From the NCBI RefSeq assembly GCF_005796105.1, contig NZ_VAUO01000010.1:1-64000 (forward strand): a stretch of 64,000 nucleotides of DNA, read 5' to 3'. The DNA is from Pseudomonas mosselii. GTDB taxonomy: Bacteria > Pseudomonadota > Gammaproteobacteria > Pseudomonadales > Pseudomonadaceae. The translations under genes and the position numbers were made by a program. The notes beneath the pieces are model-generated. The model did not search any database and was not told the DNA's origin. It worked only from the letters and a program-made list of their open reading frames with translations. This document shows positions 19,603 to 28,637 of this stretch, one piece after another (the first letter of the stretch is position 1; each line of letters begins with the position of its first letter).

Positions 19603-20040
19603 ATGGTGGGCATCACCGGCATCAGCATCAGCAACCCGGCTGCGAACCAGCCGGCCAGCACCCCAGCGCAGGAGACACCTGGCACGCAGACGTCGTTGCA
19701 GGTGGACGGAACCAAGCTGGCCACTGAGTCGTCTGTTGCGGGGGCGGGCAAGGCTGACCGCGCTAGCAGTAGCGACAGCGACACCGAAGCGCCGCACATC
19801 AAACAGCTGCGCCAGATGATCAAGCAGCTGCAAAAGCAACTGGCCGATGAACAACGGCAGTTGGCCCAGTTGATGGCGCAGAAGACCGACGACAGCGCCA
19901 AATTGGCCCTGGTCACCGCCAAGCAGGCGAGCATCGCCACGCTCAATGGGCAGATCCAGGCCGCCACTGCGCAACTGCTCACGGCGCTGACCGAGAGCGG
20001 TGGCAGCAGCGCTGGTAGCGTGGTCAATACCGAGGCTTGA
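19603..20040 (+). CDS. FlxA-like coiled-coil protein
   Basis: A 145-residue hydrophilic protein with a Ser/Thr/Ala-rich N-terminal half. From about residue 62 on it has a long coiled coil rich in Gln, Lys and Leu (IKQLRQMIKQLQKQLADEQR and onward), as in FlxA-like family proteins. No signal peptide or membrane segment is visible. ATG 19603 follows AGGATCAGGG. It is divergent from pvdM, and the 180-bp space between them carries the pvdM IS box. The function of FlxA-like proteins is not established; a link to pyoverdine is not implied. Confidence 0.75.
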   Translation: MVGITGISISNPAANQPASTPAQETPGTQTSLQVDGTKLATESSVAGAGKADRASSSDSDTEAPHIKQLRQMIKQLQKQLADEQRQLAQLMAQKTDDSAKLALVTAKQASIATLNGQIQAATAQLLTALTESGGSSAGSVVNTEA

Positions 20041-20106
20041 TCGTGCGCCGCTGCGCAACCCCGCCGCTCCTATAGAACTACACATAACTTGTTGATTTAG
20101 CAGAGA

Positions 20107-20195
20107 CCTGTGGGAGCGGGTTTACCCGCGAACACCGGCGAAGCCGGTGCCATACACCGAGTCGCCTGCTTCGCGGGTAAACCCGCTCCCACAGG
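20107..20195. repeat. REP pair (inverted repetitive extragenic palindromes)
   Basis: Two copies of the P. putida-type REP core TGTGGGAGCGGGTTTACCCG face each other. The right-hand copy (TAAACCCGCTCCCACA) is the inverse of the left, and a smaller palindrome CACCGGCGAAGCCGGTG lies between them. It sits in the space after the FlxA-like gene, where the convergent marR gene ends. Such pairs are common in intergenic DNA of these bacteria. Confidence 0.9.
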
Positions 20196-20261
20196 GTACG
20201 TGGCGCGCTTGTAATTTCAATTCTCTGCGCGACAGCGCAGCCCAAAGGGCTGGGTGATCTC

Positions 20262-20699
20262 CTACAGGGCGCTGTTTCCCAGCGCCTGATTGACCGCCAG
20301 CCAGCCTCCCACCGCCGCTTCGCCGGCCTCGGCGAACACCCGCTCGAGCAATTTCACCTGCTCGCGACGCAGTGCCTGTTCCAGGCGCTCGCCTTCCTCG
20401 CTCAGTTGCAACAAGCGCATGCGCTTGTCTTGCGCTGACGCCTGGCTGTCTACCAGGCGCATCTCCATCAGCTGACGCAAGGGGATGTTCAGCGCCTGCT
20501 TGCTCACGCCCAGCTGCGCCAGCAGCGCTTTCACGCTCAGGCCCGGATAACGCGCGATGAAAAACAGGATGCGCTGGTGCACCCGGCTCAGGCCGCGGCG
20601 TTCGAGCATTTCATCGGGCTTGGCGGTGAAGGCCTGGTAACCGAAGAAGAACGCTTCCATGGCTTGCTGTTGGCAGGCGGGGTTTTTAAGGTCAATCAT
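20262..20699 (-). CDS. MarR-family transcriptional regulator
   Basis: A 145-residue winged-helix regulator. The recognition region LSVKALLAQLGVSKQALNIP and the wing around DSQASAQDKRMRLLQLSEEG are typical of MarR proteins. It is divergent from an aminotransferase gene; only 82 bp separate the two starts. That gap and the marR start codon contain two near-identical 15-bp palindromes, so it probably represses itself and the aminotransferase. The inducer is unknown. Confidence 0.88.
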   Translation of the reverse strand: MIDLKNPACQQQAMEAFFFGYQAFTAKPDEMLERRGLSRVHQRILFFIARYPGLSVKALLAQLGVSKQALNIPLRQLMEMRLVDSQASAQDKRMRLLQLSEEGERLEQALRREQVKLLERVFAEAGEAAVGGWLAVNQALGNSAL

Positions 20700-20747
20700 A
20701 TTGACTTATCCGTGGGCGACATCGTAAGTTCGGTCAATCAGTTTGAC
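20691..20747. promoter_or_regulatory. Twin palindromic operators in the marR/aminotransferase divergent region
   Basis: GTCAATCATATTGAC (20691-20705) is a perfect inverted repeat with the marR start codon at its centre. GTCAATCAGTTTGAC (20733-20747) matches it at 13 of 15 positions. Their centres are 42 bp apart, about four helical turns, so both lie on the same face of the DNA. I infer these are the binding sites of the adjacent MarR protein. Confidence 0.7.
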
Positions 20748-20781
20748 GTATTTCTTCCACGCTTCGCTACTGGTGATCCCC

Positions 20782-21933
20782 ATGGCTTTCTCCGAACGTG
20801 TCACGCGCCTGAAGAGTTCCCTGATCCGTGAAATCCTTGCTGCGGCGCAGCGCCCAGGGGTGATGTCGTTCGCTGGCGGCCTGCCGGCCGAGTCGATGCT
20901 GCCGAAGGTGACTTGGGAGCAGATGCCGGTGGGCATAGGCCAATACGGCATGAGCGAGGGCGAGCCGGCCCTGCGCGAAGCCCTGGCGGCCGAAGCGCGG
21001 GCGTTGGGGATCGACTGCCATGCCAGCCAGGTGTTGGTGCTCAGCGGCTCGCAACAGGCCCTGGACCTAGCGGCCAAGCTGTACCTGGACACTGGTACGC
21101 CAGTCTTGCTGGAGGCGCCGACCTACCTGGCGGCGTTGCAGAACTTTCAACTGTTCGGCGCCGATTGCCTGGCCTTGCCGATGCAGGCCGACGGCCCGGA
21201 TCTGGCGGCCATGCGCCAGCGCCTCGAACAACAGCGCCCGGCATTCGTCTACCTGATCCCGACCTTCCAGAACCCGTCTGGCCTGCGCTACGGCCAAGCC
21301 AAGCGCGATGCCGTGGCGGCGCTGCTGGACGAGTTCGGCGTGACCTTGATCGAGGACGAGCCCTACCGCGAGCTGAGCTTCGACGGCGCCGACGCCACGC
21401 CAATCACCGGGCGCCTGCGCAAGGCCAGCTGGATCTACACCGGCACGGCCTCGAAAACCCTGCTGCCGGGCTTGCGGGTGGGCTACCTGATCGCCAGTCC
21501 CGACCTGTTCCCGTACCTGTTGCGGCTCAAGCAGGCGGCCGACCTGCACACCAACCGCATCGGCCAGTGGCAGTTGCTGCAATGGCTGGGCAGCGAGAAG
21601 CACCAGCAGCACCTGGCCGGCCTGCGTGATTACTACCGCAGCCGCCGCGATGCGTTCCAGGCGGCACTGCAAACGCATTTCGCCGATTTGGCCGACTGGC
21701 AGGTCCCTGAGGGTGGGCTGTTCTTCTGGCTGACCTTAAAGCGGCCGCTCGATACCCGCACCCTGCTGCCAGCGGCGTTGGCGGTGGACGTCGCGTTCAT
21801 GCCGGGCGAGGCGTTCTTTCCCGAGCCGGATCAACACCTGGGGTACTTGCGCCTGAATTTCAGCCATGTGCCGCCGGCGTTGCTGGAGGAGGGGCTGCGG
21901 CGGTTGGCGCAGGTGGTGCGCGAGGCGAAGTAG
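20782..21933 (+). CDS. PLP-dependent aminotransferase, class I/II
   Basis: A 383-residue fold-type I aminotransferase of the 2-aminoadipate/valine-pyruvate type. Visible elements are the N-terminal ISFAGG-like MSFAGGLPAES, the QQALDLAAKL segment, the substrate-site IPTFQNPSG and the PLP lysine in GTASKTLLPGLRVGY. The track start at 20743 would add 13 unlikely residues and overlap the operator; ATG 20782 begins the conserved FSERVTRLKSS. It is controlled from the same divergent region as the MarR gene. Which amino acid it uses cannot be read from the sequence. Confidence 0.88.
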   Translation: MAFSERVTRLKSSLIREILAAAQRPGVMSFAGGLPAESMLPKVTWEQMPVGIGQYGMSEGEPALREALAAEARALGIDCHASQVLVLSGSQQALDLAAKLYLDTGTPVLLEAPTYLAALQNFQLFGADCLALPMQADGPDLAAMRQRLEQQRPAFVYLIPTFQNPSGLRYGQAKRDAVAALLDEFGVTLIEDEPYRELSFDGADATPITGRLRKASWIYTGTASKTLLPGLRVGYLIASPDLFPYLLRLKQAADLHTNRIGQWQLLQWLGSEKHQQHLAGLRDYYRSRRDAFQAALQTHFADLADWQVPEGGLFFWLTLKRPLDTRTLLPAALAVDVAFMPGEAFFPEPDQHLGYLRLNFSHVPPALLEEGLRRLAQVVREAK

Positions 21934-22061
21934 GGGGCTGAGGCGTGTCGCGTACTCCGCCTGTCAGGGGCGCTGAGCAGGCTGCACGCCCATCAACACT
22001 TTGCGCCAAAAATCCCGGATAATACCCGCCATTTTTCGCCCGCTTTCTGGTATGCCCGCCC

Positions 22062-24254
22062 ATGGAAATCAAGGTCAATTTTCTCGACAACCTCCGTCTG
22101 GAAGCCAAGTTCGACGACTTCACGGTGATCGCCGATCAGCCGATTCGCTATAAGGGCGACGGCTCGGCGCCGGGGCCGTTCGACTATTTCCTGGCGTCCT
22201 CGGCGCTGTGTGCGGCGTACTTCGTCAAGCTGTACTGCCAGACCCGCGACATCCCGACCGAGAACATTCGCCTGTCGCAGAACAACATCGTCGACCCGGA
22301 GAACCGCTACAAGCAGATCTTCAAGATCCAGGTCGAGCTGCCCGAGGACATTTCCGAGAAGGACCGCCAGGGCATCCTGCGTTCCATCGACCGTTGCACG
22401 GTAAAGAAGGTGGTGCAGACCGGTCCTGAGTTCGTCATCGAGCAGGTCGACAACCTCGACGCCGATGCCCAGGCGCTGCTGATGCCGGTGTCCGACAGCA
22501 GCACCTACATTCCTGGCAAGGACCTGCCGCTGGAGCAGACCATCGCCAACCTGTCGGCGTTGCTGGCCAATCTGGGGATGAAGATCGAGATCGCTTCGTG
22601 GCGCAACATCGTGCCTAACGTGTGGTCGCTGCATCTGCGTGACGCGCAGTCGCCGATGTGCTTCACCAACGGCAAGGGCGCCACCAAGGAGGCGGCGCTG
22701 GCCTCGGCGCTGGGCGAGTTCATCGAGCGGCTGAACTGCAACTTCTTCTACAACGACCAGTTCTGGGGCGAGGACATCGCCAACGCGGCGTTCGTGCATT
22801 ACCCCAACGAGCAGTGGTTCAAGCCTGGGCCGCGCGATGCGCTGCCGGTGGAGATCCTCGATGAACACTGCCTGGCGATCTTCAATCCTGACGGTGAGCT
22901 GCGTGGCTCGCACCTGTACGACACCAACTCGGGCAATAAAGAACGCGGCATCTGCTCGCTGCCCTTCGTGCGCCAGTCCGATGGCCAGACGGTGTACTTC
23001 CCGTCCAACCTGATCGAGAACCTGTACCTGAGCAACGGCATGAGCGCCGGTAACACCCTGGCTGAGGCGCAGGTACAGTGCCTGTCGGAGATCTTCGAGC
23101 GGGCGGTCAAGCGCGAGATCCTCGAAGGCGAGTTGTGCCTGCCGGATGTGCCGCAAGAGGTCCTTGCCAAGTACCCTGGTATCGTCGCCGGCATTCAGGG
23201 GCTGGAGGAGCAGGGCTTCCCGGTGCTGGTCAAGGACGCCTCCCTGGGCGGGGAGTTCCCGGTGATGTGCGTCACTCTCATGAACCCGCGCACCGGTGGT
23301 GTGTTCGCCTCGTTCGGCGCCCATCCAAGCTTCGAAGTGGCGTTGGAGCGCAGTCTCACCGAGTTGCTCCAGGGGCGCAGCTTCGAGGGTCTGAACGATC
23401 TGCCGCAGCCGACCTTCGAAAGCCATGCCCTGACCGAGCCGAATAACTTCGTCGAGCACTTCATCGATTCCAGTGGCGTGGTGTCGTGGCGTTTCTTCAG
23501 CGCCAAGGCTGACTTCGAGTTCGTCGAGTGGGACTTTTCGGGCCAAGGCCAGGACTCCAACGTGCAGGAGGCGCAGACACTGTTCGGCATCCTCGAAGGG
23601 ATGGGCAAGGAGGTGTACATGGCCGTGTACGATGACCTTGGCGCGACCGCCTGCCGTATCCTGGTGCCGGGTTATTCGGAGATCTACCCGGTGGAAGACC
23701 TGATCTGGGATAACACCAACCGCGCCTTGGGTTTCCGTTCCGACATCCTCAACCTGCATAAGCTCGACAACCGTTCGCTCAAGCTGCTGCTCAAGCGCCT
23801 GGACAACGCCGAGGTGGATGACTACACGACCATCACCACGCTGATCGGCGTTGAGTTCGACGACAACACCGTATGGGGGCAGTTGACTATCCTTGAACTC
23901 AAGCTGCTGATTCATCTGGTGTTGCAGCGTTTCGACGATGCCAAGGAGCTGGTGGAGATGTTCCTGCAGTTCAATGACAACACGCTCGAGCGAGGGCTGT
24001 TCTATCAGGCGCTGAACGCGGTGCTCGAAGTGGTGCTGGATGACGAGTTGGAGATGGCCGATTACGAGACCAACTTCCGACGGATGTTTGGCAACGAGCG
24101 GATGGATGCGGTGCTCGGATCGGTGGAGGGCAGCGTGCGGTTCTATGGGTTGACCCCGACTAGCATGCAGCTAGAGGGCCTCGATCGCCACCTGCGCCTG
24201 GTGGAAAGCTACAAGAAGCTGCACGCGGCGCGGGGCAGGGCGGCGCAGGGCTAA
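22062..24254 (+). CDS. OsmC-YcaO fusion protein, YcaO-type
   Basis: A 730-residue protein. Residues 1-150 form an OsmC-like domain (PIRYKGDGSAPGPFDYFLAS with the later RCTVKKVVQ). From about 165 to 580 it aligns by eye with E. coli YcaO (TYIPGKDLPLEQTI, FTNGKGATKEAALASALGE, FASFGAHPSFEVALERS, THFIDSS-type HFIDSSGVVSW). A helical TPR-like tail follows. YcaO domains activate backbone amides with ATP; E. coli YcaO is linked to beta-methylthiolation of ribosomal protein S12. E. coli YcaO lacks the OsmC domain. It stands alone, with tRNA-Val downstream. Confidence 0.9.
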   Translation: MEIKVNFLDNLRLEAKFDDFTVIADQPIRYKGDGSAPGPFDYFLASSALCAAYFVKLYCQTRDIPTENIRLSQNNIVDPENRYKQIFKIQVELPEDISEKDRQGILRSIDRCTVKKVVQTGPEFVIEQVDNLDADAQALLMPVSDSSTYIPGKDLPLEQTIANLSALLANLGMKIEIASWRNIVPNVWSLHLRDAQSPMCFTNGKGATKEAALASALGEFIERLNCNFFYNDQFWGEDIANAAFVHYPNEQWFKPGPRDALPVEILDEHCLAIFNPDGELRGSHLYDTNSGNKERGICSLPFVRQSDGQTVYFPSNLIENLYLSNGMSAGNTLAEAQVQCLSEIFERAVKREILEGELCLPDVPQEVLAKYPGIVAGIQGLEEQGFPVLVKDASLGGEFPVMCVTLMNPRTGGVFASFGAHPSFEVALERSLTELLQGRSFEGLNDLPQPTFESHALTEPNNFVEHFIDSSGVVSWRFFSAKADFEFVEWDFSGQGQDSNVQEAQTLFGILEGMGKEVYMAVYDDLGATACRILVPGYSEIYPVEDLIWDNTNRALGFRSDILNLHKLDNRSLKLLLKRLDNAEVDDYTTITTLIGVEFDDNTVWGQLTILELKLLIHLVLQRFDDAKELVEMFLQFNDNTLERGLFYQALNAVLEVVLDDELEMADYETNFRRMFGNERMDAVLGSVEGSVRFYGLTPTSMQLEGLDRHLRLVESYKKLHAARGRAAQG

Positions 24255-24352
24255 GCAAACGCGCAAGGGGCTTCTGCCACGGAGCCCCGCGACAGCGGTG
24301 CGGCAACGCTGCGATGTTTTCGCAAAGGTTTTGATTTTTTTGAAAAAAAACC

Positions 24353-24381
24353 TTTACAGCGTATGAAAGCAGCACTAATAT
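24353..24381 (+). promoter_or_regulatory. Promoter of tRNA-Val
   Basis: A sigma-70 promoter with -35 TTTACA (24353-24358), a 17-base spacer and -10 TAATAT (24376-24381). It is followed by a GC-rich GCGCCCC discriminator typical of stringently controlled stable-RNA promoters. It lies 14 bp before the tRNA gene. Confidence 0.8.
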
Positions 24382-24395
24382 GCGCCCCACACGAC

Positions 24396-24472
24396 AGGCA
24401 CATAGCTCAGTTGGTTAGAGCACCACCTTGACATGGTGGGGGTCGTTGGTTCGAGTCCAATTGTGCCTACCA
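24396..24472 (+). tRNA. tRNA-Val (anticodon GAC)
   Basis: A 77-base cloverleaf: acceptor AGGCACA/TGTGCCT, D arm GCTCAGTTGGTTAGAGC, anticodon arm CCACC-TTGACAT-GGTGG with anticodon GAC, T arm GTTGG-TTCGAGT-CCAAT. The CCA end is encoded. Confidence 0.97.
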
Positions 24473-24481
24473 AACATCAGA

Positions 24482-24511
24482 AGGGGCGATCCGCAAGGGT
24501 CGCCCTTTTTG
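24482..24511 (+). terminator. Terminator of tRNA-Val
   Basis: Hairpin GGGCGATCC-GCAA-GGGTCGCCC followed by a run of T, 10 bp after the tRNA. Confidence 0.9.
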
Positions 24512-24634
24512 CATTGCGCTTTACCGTACCGATTCATCGCTGGTTACACATACCGTTGCAGCGTTGCCGCACCCCCTCAGAATCCCCCGCTTGCCCATGC
24601 TAGAATCCGAGCCTTCGAATCTGGAGGTACAGGC

Positions 24635-25204
24635 GTGCGCAAACTGGCGGTGGTAATGGCGGTGTTGGCCTTGGCGGGCTGTAACAACGAGGTCGAAGGG
24701 GGGCACAAGCAGGTAGCCGAACACCTGAACAACCCCAAGACGGCCAAGTTCGCCAACGTGCGCTTCGACACCAATGGCTCGATTTGCGGCCAGGTGCGTG
24801 GCAAGGACGATGCTGGGCAATACGAGCCCTACCGCAGTTATGTGGCGATCAAGCACGATGGTCAGTACGAAATTCTCATCGACGAAACCGGCAACAACCT
24901 ACGCATCCGCGAGGTTTGCGGGGGGGCCGACCTGCAGCGCCGCGCCGATGCGTTGGCCGATCAGCCGGCCCCCCAGGGCTGGGATGTCGAAGTGATCCAG
25001 GGCCCGAACATGGGGGCGCTCACCGACATGACTGCACGCCTGATCGAAAAGGGTATTCCCTCCTGGGTCGAATACCGTGAAGGTAAGCCGGTGGTGCTGA
25101 TGGGGCCTTTCCCGAGCAAGGCCGAGGCTGATGCCCGCAAGGCTGAGGTGATGGCCAAGCTGGGCACTGACTCCATCGTCATCCAGCATGGCGTAACGCG
25201 CTGA
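24635..25204 (+). CDS. SPOR-domain lipoprotein
   Basis: A 189-residue predicted lipoprotein. The GTG at 24635 follows GGAGG and gives MRKLAVVMAVLALAGC, with lipobox LAGC. A first domain with AEHLNNPKTAKFANVRF and CGQVRGKD resembles small conserved periplasmic proteins. The C-terminal part (GIPSWVEYREGKPVVLMGPF with PSKAEADARKAEVMAKLG) has the shape of a SPOR domain, which binds denuded septal peptidoglycan. The frame is open further upstream through the tRNA, so that part is not coding. Confidence 0.82.
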   Translation: MRKLAVVMAVLALAGCNNEVEGGHKQVAEHLNNPKTAKFANVRFDTNGSICGQVRGKDDAGQYEPYRSYVAIKHDGQYEILIDETGNNLRIREVCGGADLQRRADALADQPAPQGWDVEVIQGPNMGALTDMTARLIEKGIPSWVEYREGKPVVLMGPFPSKAEADARKAEVMAKLGTDSIVIQHGVTR

Positions 25205-25338
25205 GCCGGTGCGGTGGGCGATTGAATACGCTGCGCTTTGTCGCCGCAGGTGCGGAACAGAGCGTCTGCGGTCACTGTCACAGCTGCAACGTTCAGCGAC
25301 TATGCTGAGCATGGCAGATGTGAAATCAGGGAGGCCTC

Positions 25339-25764
25339 ATGGCTACACTGGAACGCGCCATCGCGGTGGCTACCAGGGCACATGAAGGGCAGGTCGACAA
25401 GGGCGGGGCGGCTTATATTCTGCACCCATTGCGGGTGATGGCGCGGGTCTGTACGCCGGAGCAGCGTATTGTCGCTGTGCTGCATGACGTGCTGGAAGAT
25501 ACCCCGCTGACGCTTTCCGACCTTGCGCGCGAAGGCTTCCCGCTGAAAATTCTTGCCGCCGTGCTGGCGCTGAGTCGGCGTGAGGGCGAAAGCTACGAGG
25601 CTTTCGTGATCCGCCTGGGAGGCGACCCGTTGGCACGCGAAGTGAAGCTGGCTGACTTGGCCGACAACAGTGACCTCGGTCGCATCGTCCATCCAGGCCC
25701 AGCGGACCTTGCCAGGCTGTCGCGCTACCAGCAAGCCAGCGCCTACCTGCGCACCCTGGCCTGA
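25339..25764 (+). CDS. Small HD-domain phosphohydrolase (RelA/SpoT hydrolase-like)
   Basis: A 141-residue stand-alone HD hydrolase. The metal motifs are in order: H in RAHEGQVDKGG, HP in YILHPLRVM, HD in VLHDVLEDT and a late D in LADLADNSD. This arrangement is that of the (p)ppGpp hydrolase domain of SpoT/MESH1, without a synthetase or regulatory domain. It may hydrolyse alarmones or a related nucleotide; only the fold is supported. ATG 25339 follows CAGGGAGG. It converges with the DUF1654 gene, the stops being 2 bp apart. Confidence 0.8.
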   Translation: MATLERAIAVATRAHEGQVDKGGAAYILHPLRVMARVCTPEQRIVAVLHDVLEDTPLTLSDLAREGFPLKILAAVLALSRREGESYEAFVIRLGGDPLAREVKLADLADNSDLGRIVHPGPADLARLSRYQQASAYLRTLA

Positions 25765-25766
25765 GT

Positions 25767-26009
25767 TCAGTCGTCCTTCGGCACTGTCCAGAAGATCTGG
25801 ATGCCGCCATCGTCGCGATGGGCGAGGGTGACGTTGTCGTTCTCGGCGATTTCCTCGAGCAGCGTGGCCCAGTCATCGGGCGATTCGTGCTCAAGACGGA
25901 AAATCAGCGCGGCACGGCTGCGTTGAGCGGTGGGGCTGTTGATGATTTTCTGGATGCGCTGACCCATCTGTTCATAGCTGCCCGGTGTTTCGGCGCAAGT
26001 GCTGGCCAC
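25767..26009 (-). CDS. DUF1654 protein behind a LexA box
   Basis: An 80-residue hydrophilic protein recognised as the Pseudomonas DUF1654 family by YEQMGQRIQKIINSPTAQ, the central DDWATLLEEIAENDNVTLA and the C-terminal RDDGGIQIFW. There is no signal or membrane segment. A perfect LexA-type site lies 18 bp upstream of its start, so it is probably induced by DNA damage. The biochemical role is unknown to me. Confidence 0.8.
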   Translation of the reverse strand: MASTCAETPGSYEQMGQRIQKIINSPTAQRSRAALIFRLEHESPDDWATLLEEIAENDNVTLAHRDDGGIQIFWTVPKDD

Positions 26010-26026
26010 AGGATGCTCCTTTTTTG

Positions 26027-26042
26027 CTGTATGTGCATACAG
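26027..26042 (-). promoter_or_regulatory. LexA (SOS) box
   Basis: CTGTATGTGCATACAG is a 16-bp palindrome-like site with the full CTGT-N8-ACAG consensus of gammaproteobacterial LexA. It lies 18 bp upstream of the DUF1654 start and would cover its promoter. Confidence 0.8.
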
Positions 26043-26075
26043 TATTTCACTGTAGGCAAATTCGCAATATGAAAT

Positions 26076-26140
26076 CGCGGGGCAAGCCCGCCTCCCGATG
26101 GGCCTGGTTACAGGTATCGAAGAGGCGCACTTGCCCCGCG
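26076..26140. repeat. REP-like inverted repeat
   Basis: CGCGGGGCAAG (26076-26086) and its exact inverse CTTGCCCCGCG (26130-26140) flank about 43 bp. This is the form of Pseudomonas REP pairs. It lies between the SOS box and the asparaginase stop and could act as its 3' hairpin. Confidence 0.65.
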
Positions 26141-26153
26141 AAGCGTCCTGTTA

Positions 26154-27578
<1,425 letters not shown>

Positions 27579-28532
27579 ATGAAGCTGCCTTTCCCCGGTC
27601 GTCCGCTGGCCATTGCCGTTCTTTCCTCGCTCATGCTCGCCCTGCCATTGTCTGTTGCGCATGCCGAAGACAAGCCCAAGGTCGCCCTGGTCATGAAATC
27701 CCTCGCCAACGAGTTCTTCCGCACCATGGAAGATGGCGCCAAGGCTTATCAGAAAGAACACCCCAACGACTTCGATCTGGTGGCCAACGGCATCAAGGAC
27801 GAGACCGATACCGGTAACCAGATCCGTATCGTCGAGCAAATGATCGCCACCGGTGCCAAGGCCCTGGTGATTGCCCCTGCTGATTCCAAGGCCCTGGTCC
27901 CGGTGGTCAAGAAAGCCATGGACGCCGGTATCACCGTGGTCAACATCGACAACCGCCTCGACCCCGACGTGCTCAAGAGCAAAGGCATCAGTGTGCCGTT
28001 CGTAGGGCCGGACAACCGCAAGGGCGCGCGACTGGTGGGTGATTACCTGGCCCAGCAGAAGCTCAAGCCGGGGGATCAGGTGGGTATCATCGAAGGCGTG
28101 CCGACCACCACCAACGCCCAGCAGCGTACTGCCGGCTTCAAGGATGCCATGGAGGCGGCGCAGATGAAGATCGTCTCGGTGCAGTCGGGCAACTGGGAGA
28201 TCGACAAGGGCAACGCCGTCGCCGCTTCGATGCTCAACGAATACCCAGACCTCAAGGCGCTGCTGGCCGGCAACGACAGCATGGCCTTGGGTGCGGTGTC
28301 GGCCGTGCGCGCCGCTGGCAAGACTGGCCAGGTGCAAGTAGTCGGCTACGACAACATCAACGCCATCAAACCGATGCTCAAGGATGGCCGCGTACTTGCC
28401 ACCCTCGACCAGGCCGCCAGCCAACAGGCCGTGTTCGGTATCCAGGCCGCCCTCAAAATGATCAAGGGCGAGAAGCCGGATGTGGATGCTGACAACGTCA
28501 TCCAGACGCCGGTCGAGTTGATCAAGCAGTAA
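27579..28532 (+). CDS. rbsB: Ribose ABC transporter, periplasmic binding protein
   Basis: A 317-residue periplasmic sugar-binding protein of the LacI/RbsB type with a signal peptide ending AHA-ED. Features include ALVMKSLANEFFRTMEDG, the ligand-loop VVNIDNRLD and VGYDNINAI. It captures ribose for the RbsAC transporter. The ATG at 27579 follows a well-placed CGGAG; the longer open frame from 27495 would include the operator and lacks a signal peptide start. It is the first gene of rbsBACRKD. Confidence 0.94.
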   Translation: MKLPFPGRPLAIAVLSSLMLALPLSVAHAEDKPKVALVMKSLANEFFRTMEDGAKAYQKEHPNDFDLVANGIKDETDTGNQIRIVEQMIATGAKALVIAPADSKALVPVVKKAMDAGITVVNIDNRLDPDVLKSKGISVPFVGPDNRKGARLVGDYLAQQKLKPGDQVGIIEGVPTTTNAQQRTAGFKDAMEAAQMKIVSVQSGNWEIDKGNAVAASMLNEYPDLKALLAGNDSMALGAVSAVRAAGKTGQVQVVGYDNINAIKPMLKDGRVLATLDQAASQQAVFGIQAALKMIKGEKPDVDADNVIQTPVELIKQ

Positions 28533-28637
28533 CAGAGCAAGCGGGTAGTAGGTGGGGCGGCCTGAACCTGCGCCGCCCGCGCTTGCGAATGTCCGTTCAA
28601 CCCACAAGCAGTGTTTCGTTTTAGGAGAGAGGTGGCC

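Noticed and set aside
22000-23915. 640-codon leftward frame opposite the OsmC-YcaO gene
   Set aside because: It is the antisense shadow of a well-supported gene in high-GC DNA and has no recognisable protein content.
24428-24634. Upstream extension of the SPOR lipoprotein frame
   Set aside because: It starts inside tRNA-Val and crosses its terminator; the GTG at 24635 has a ribosome site and begins a lipoprotein signal.
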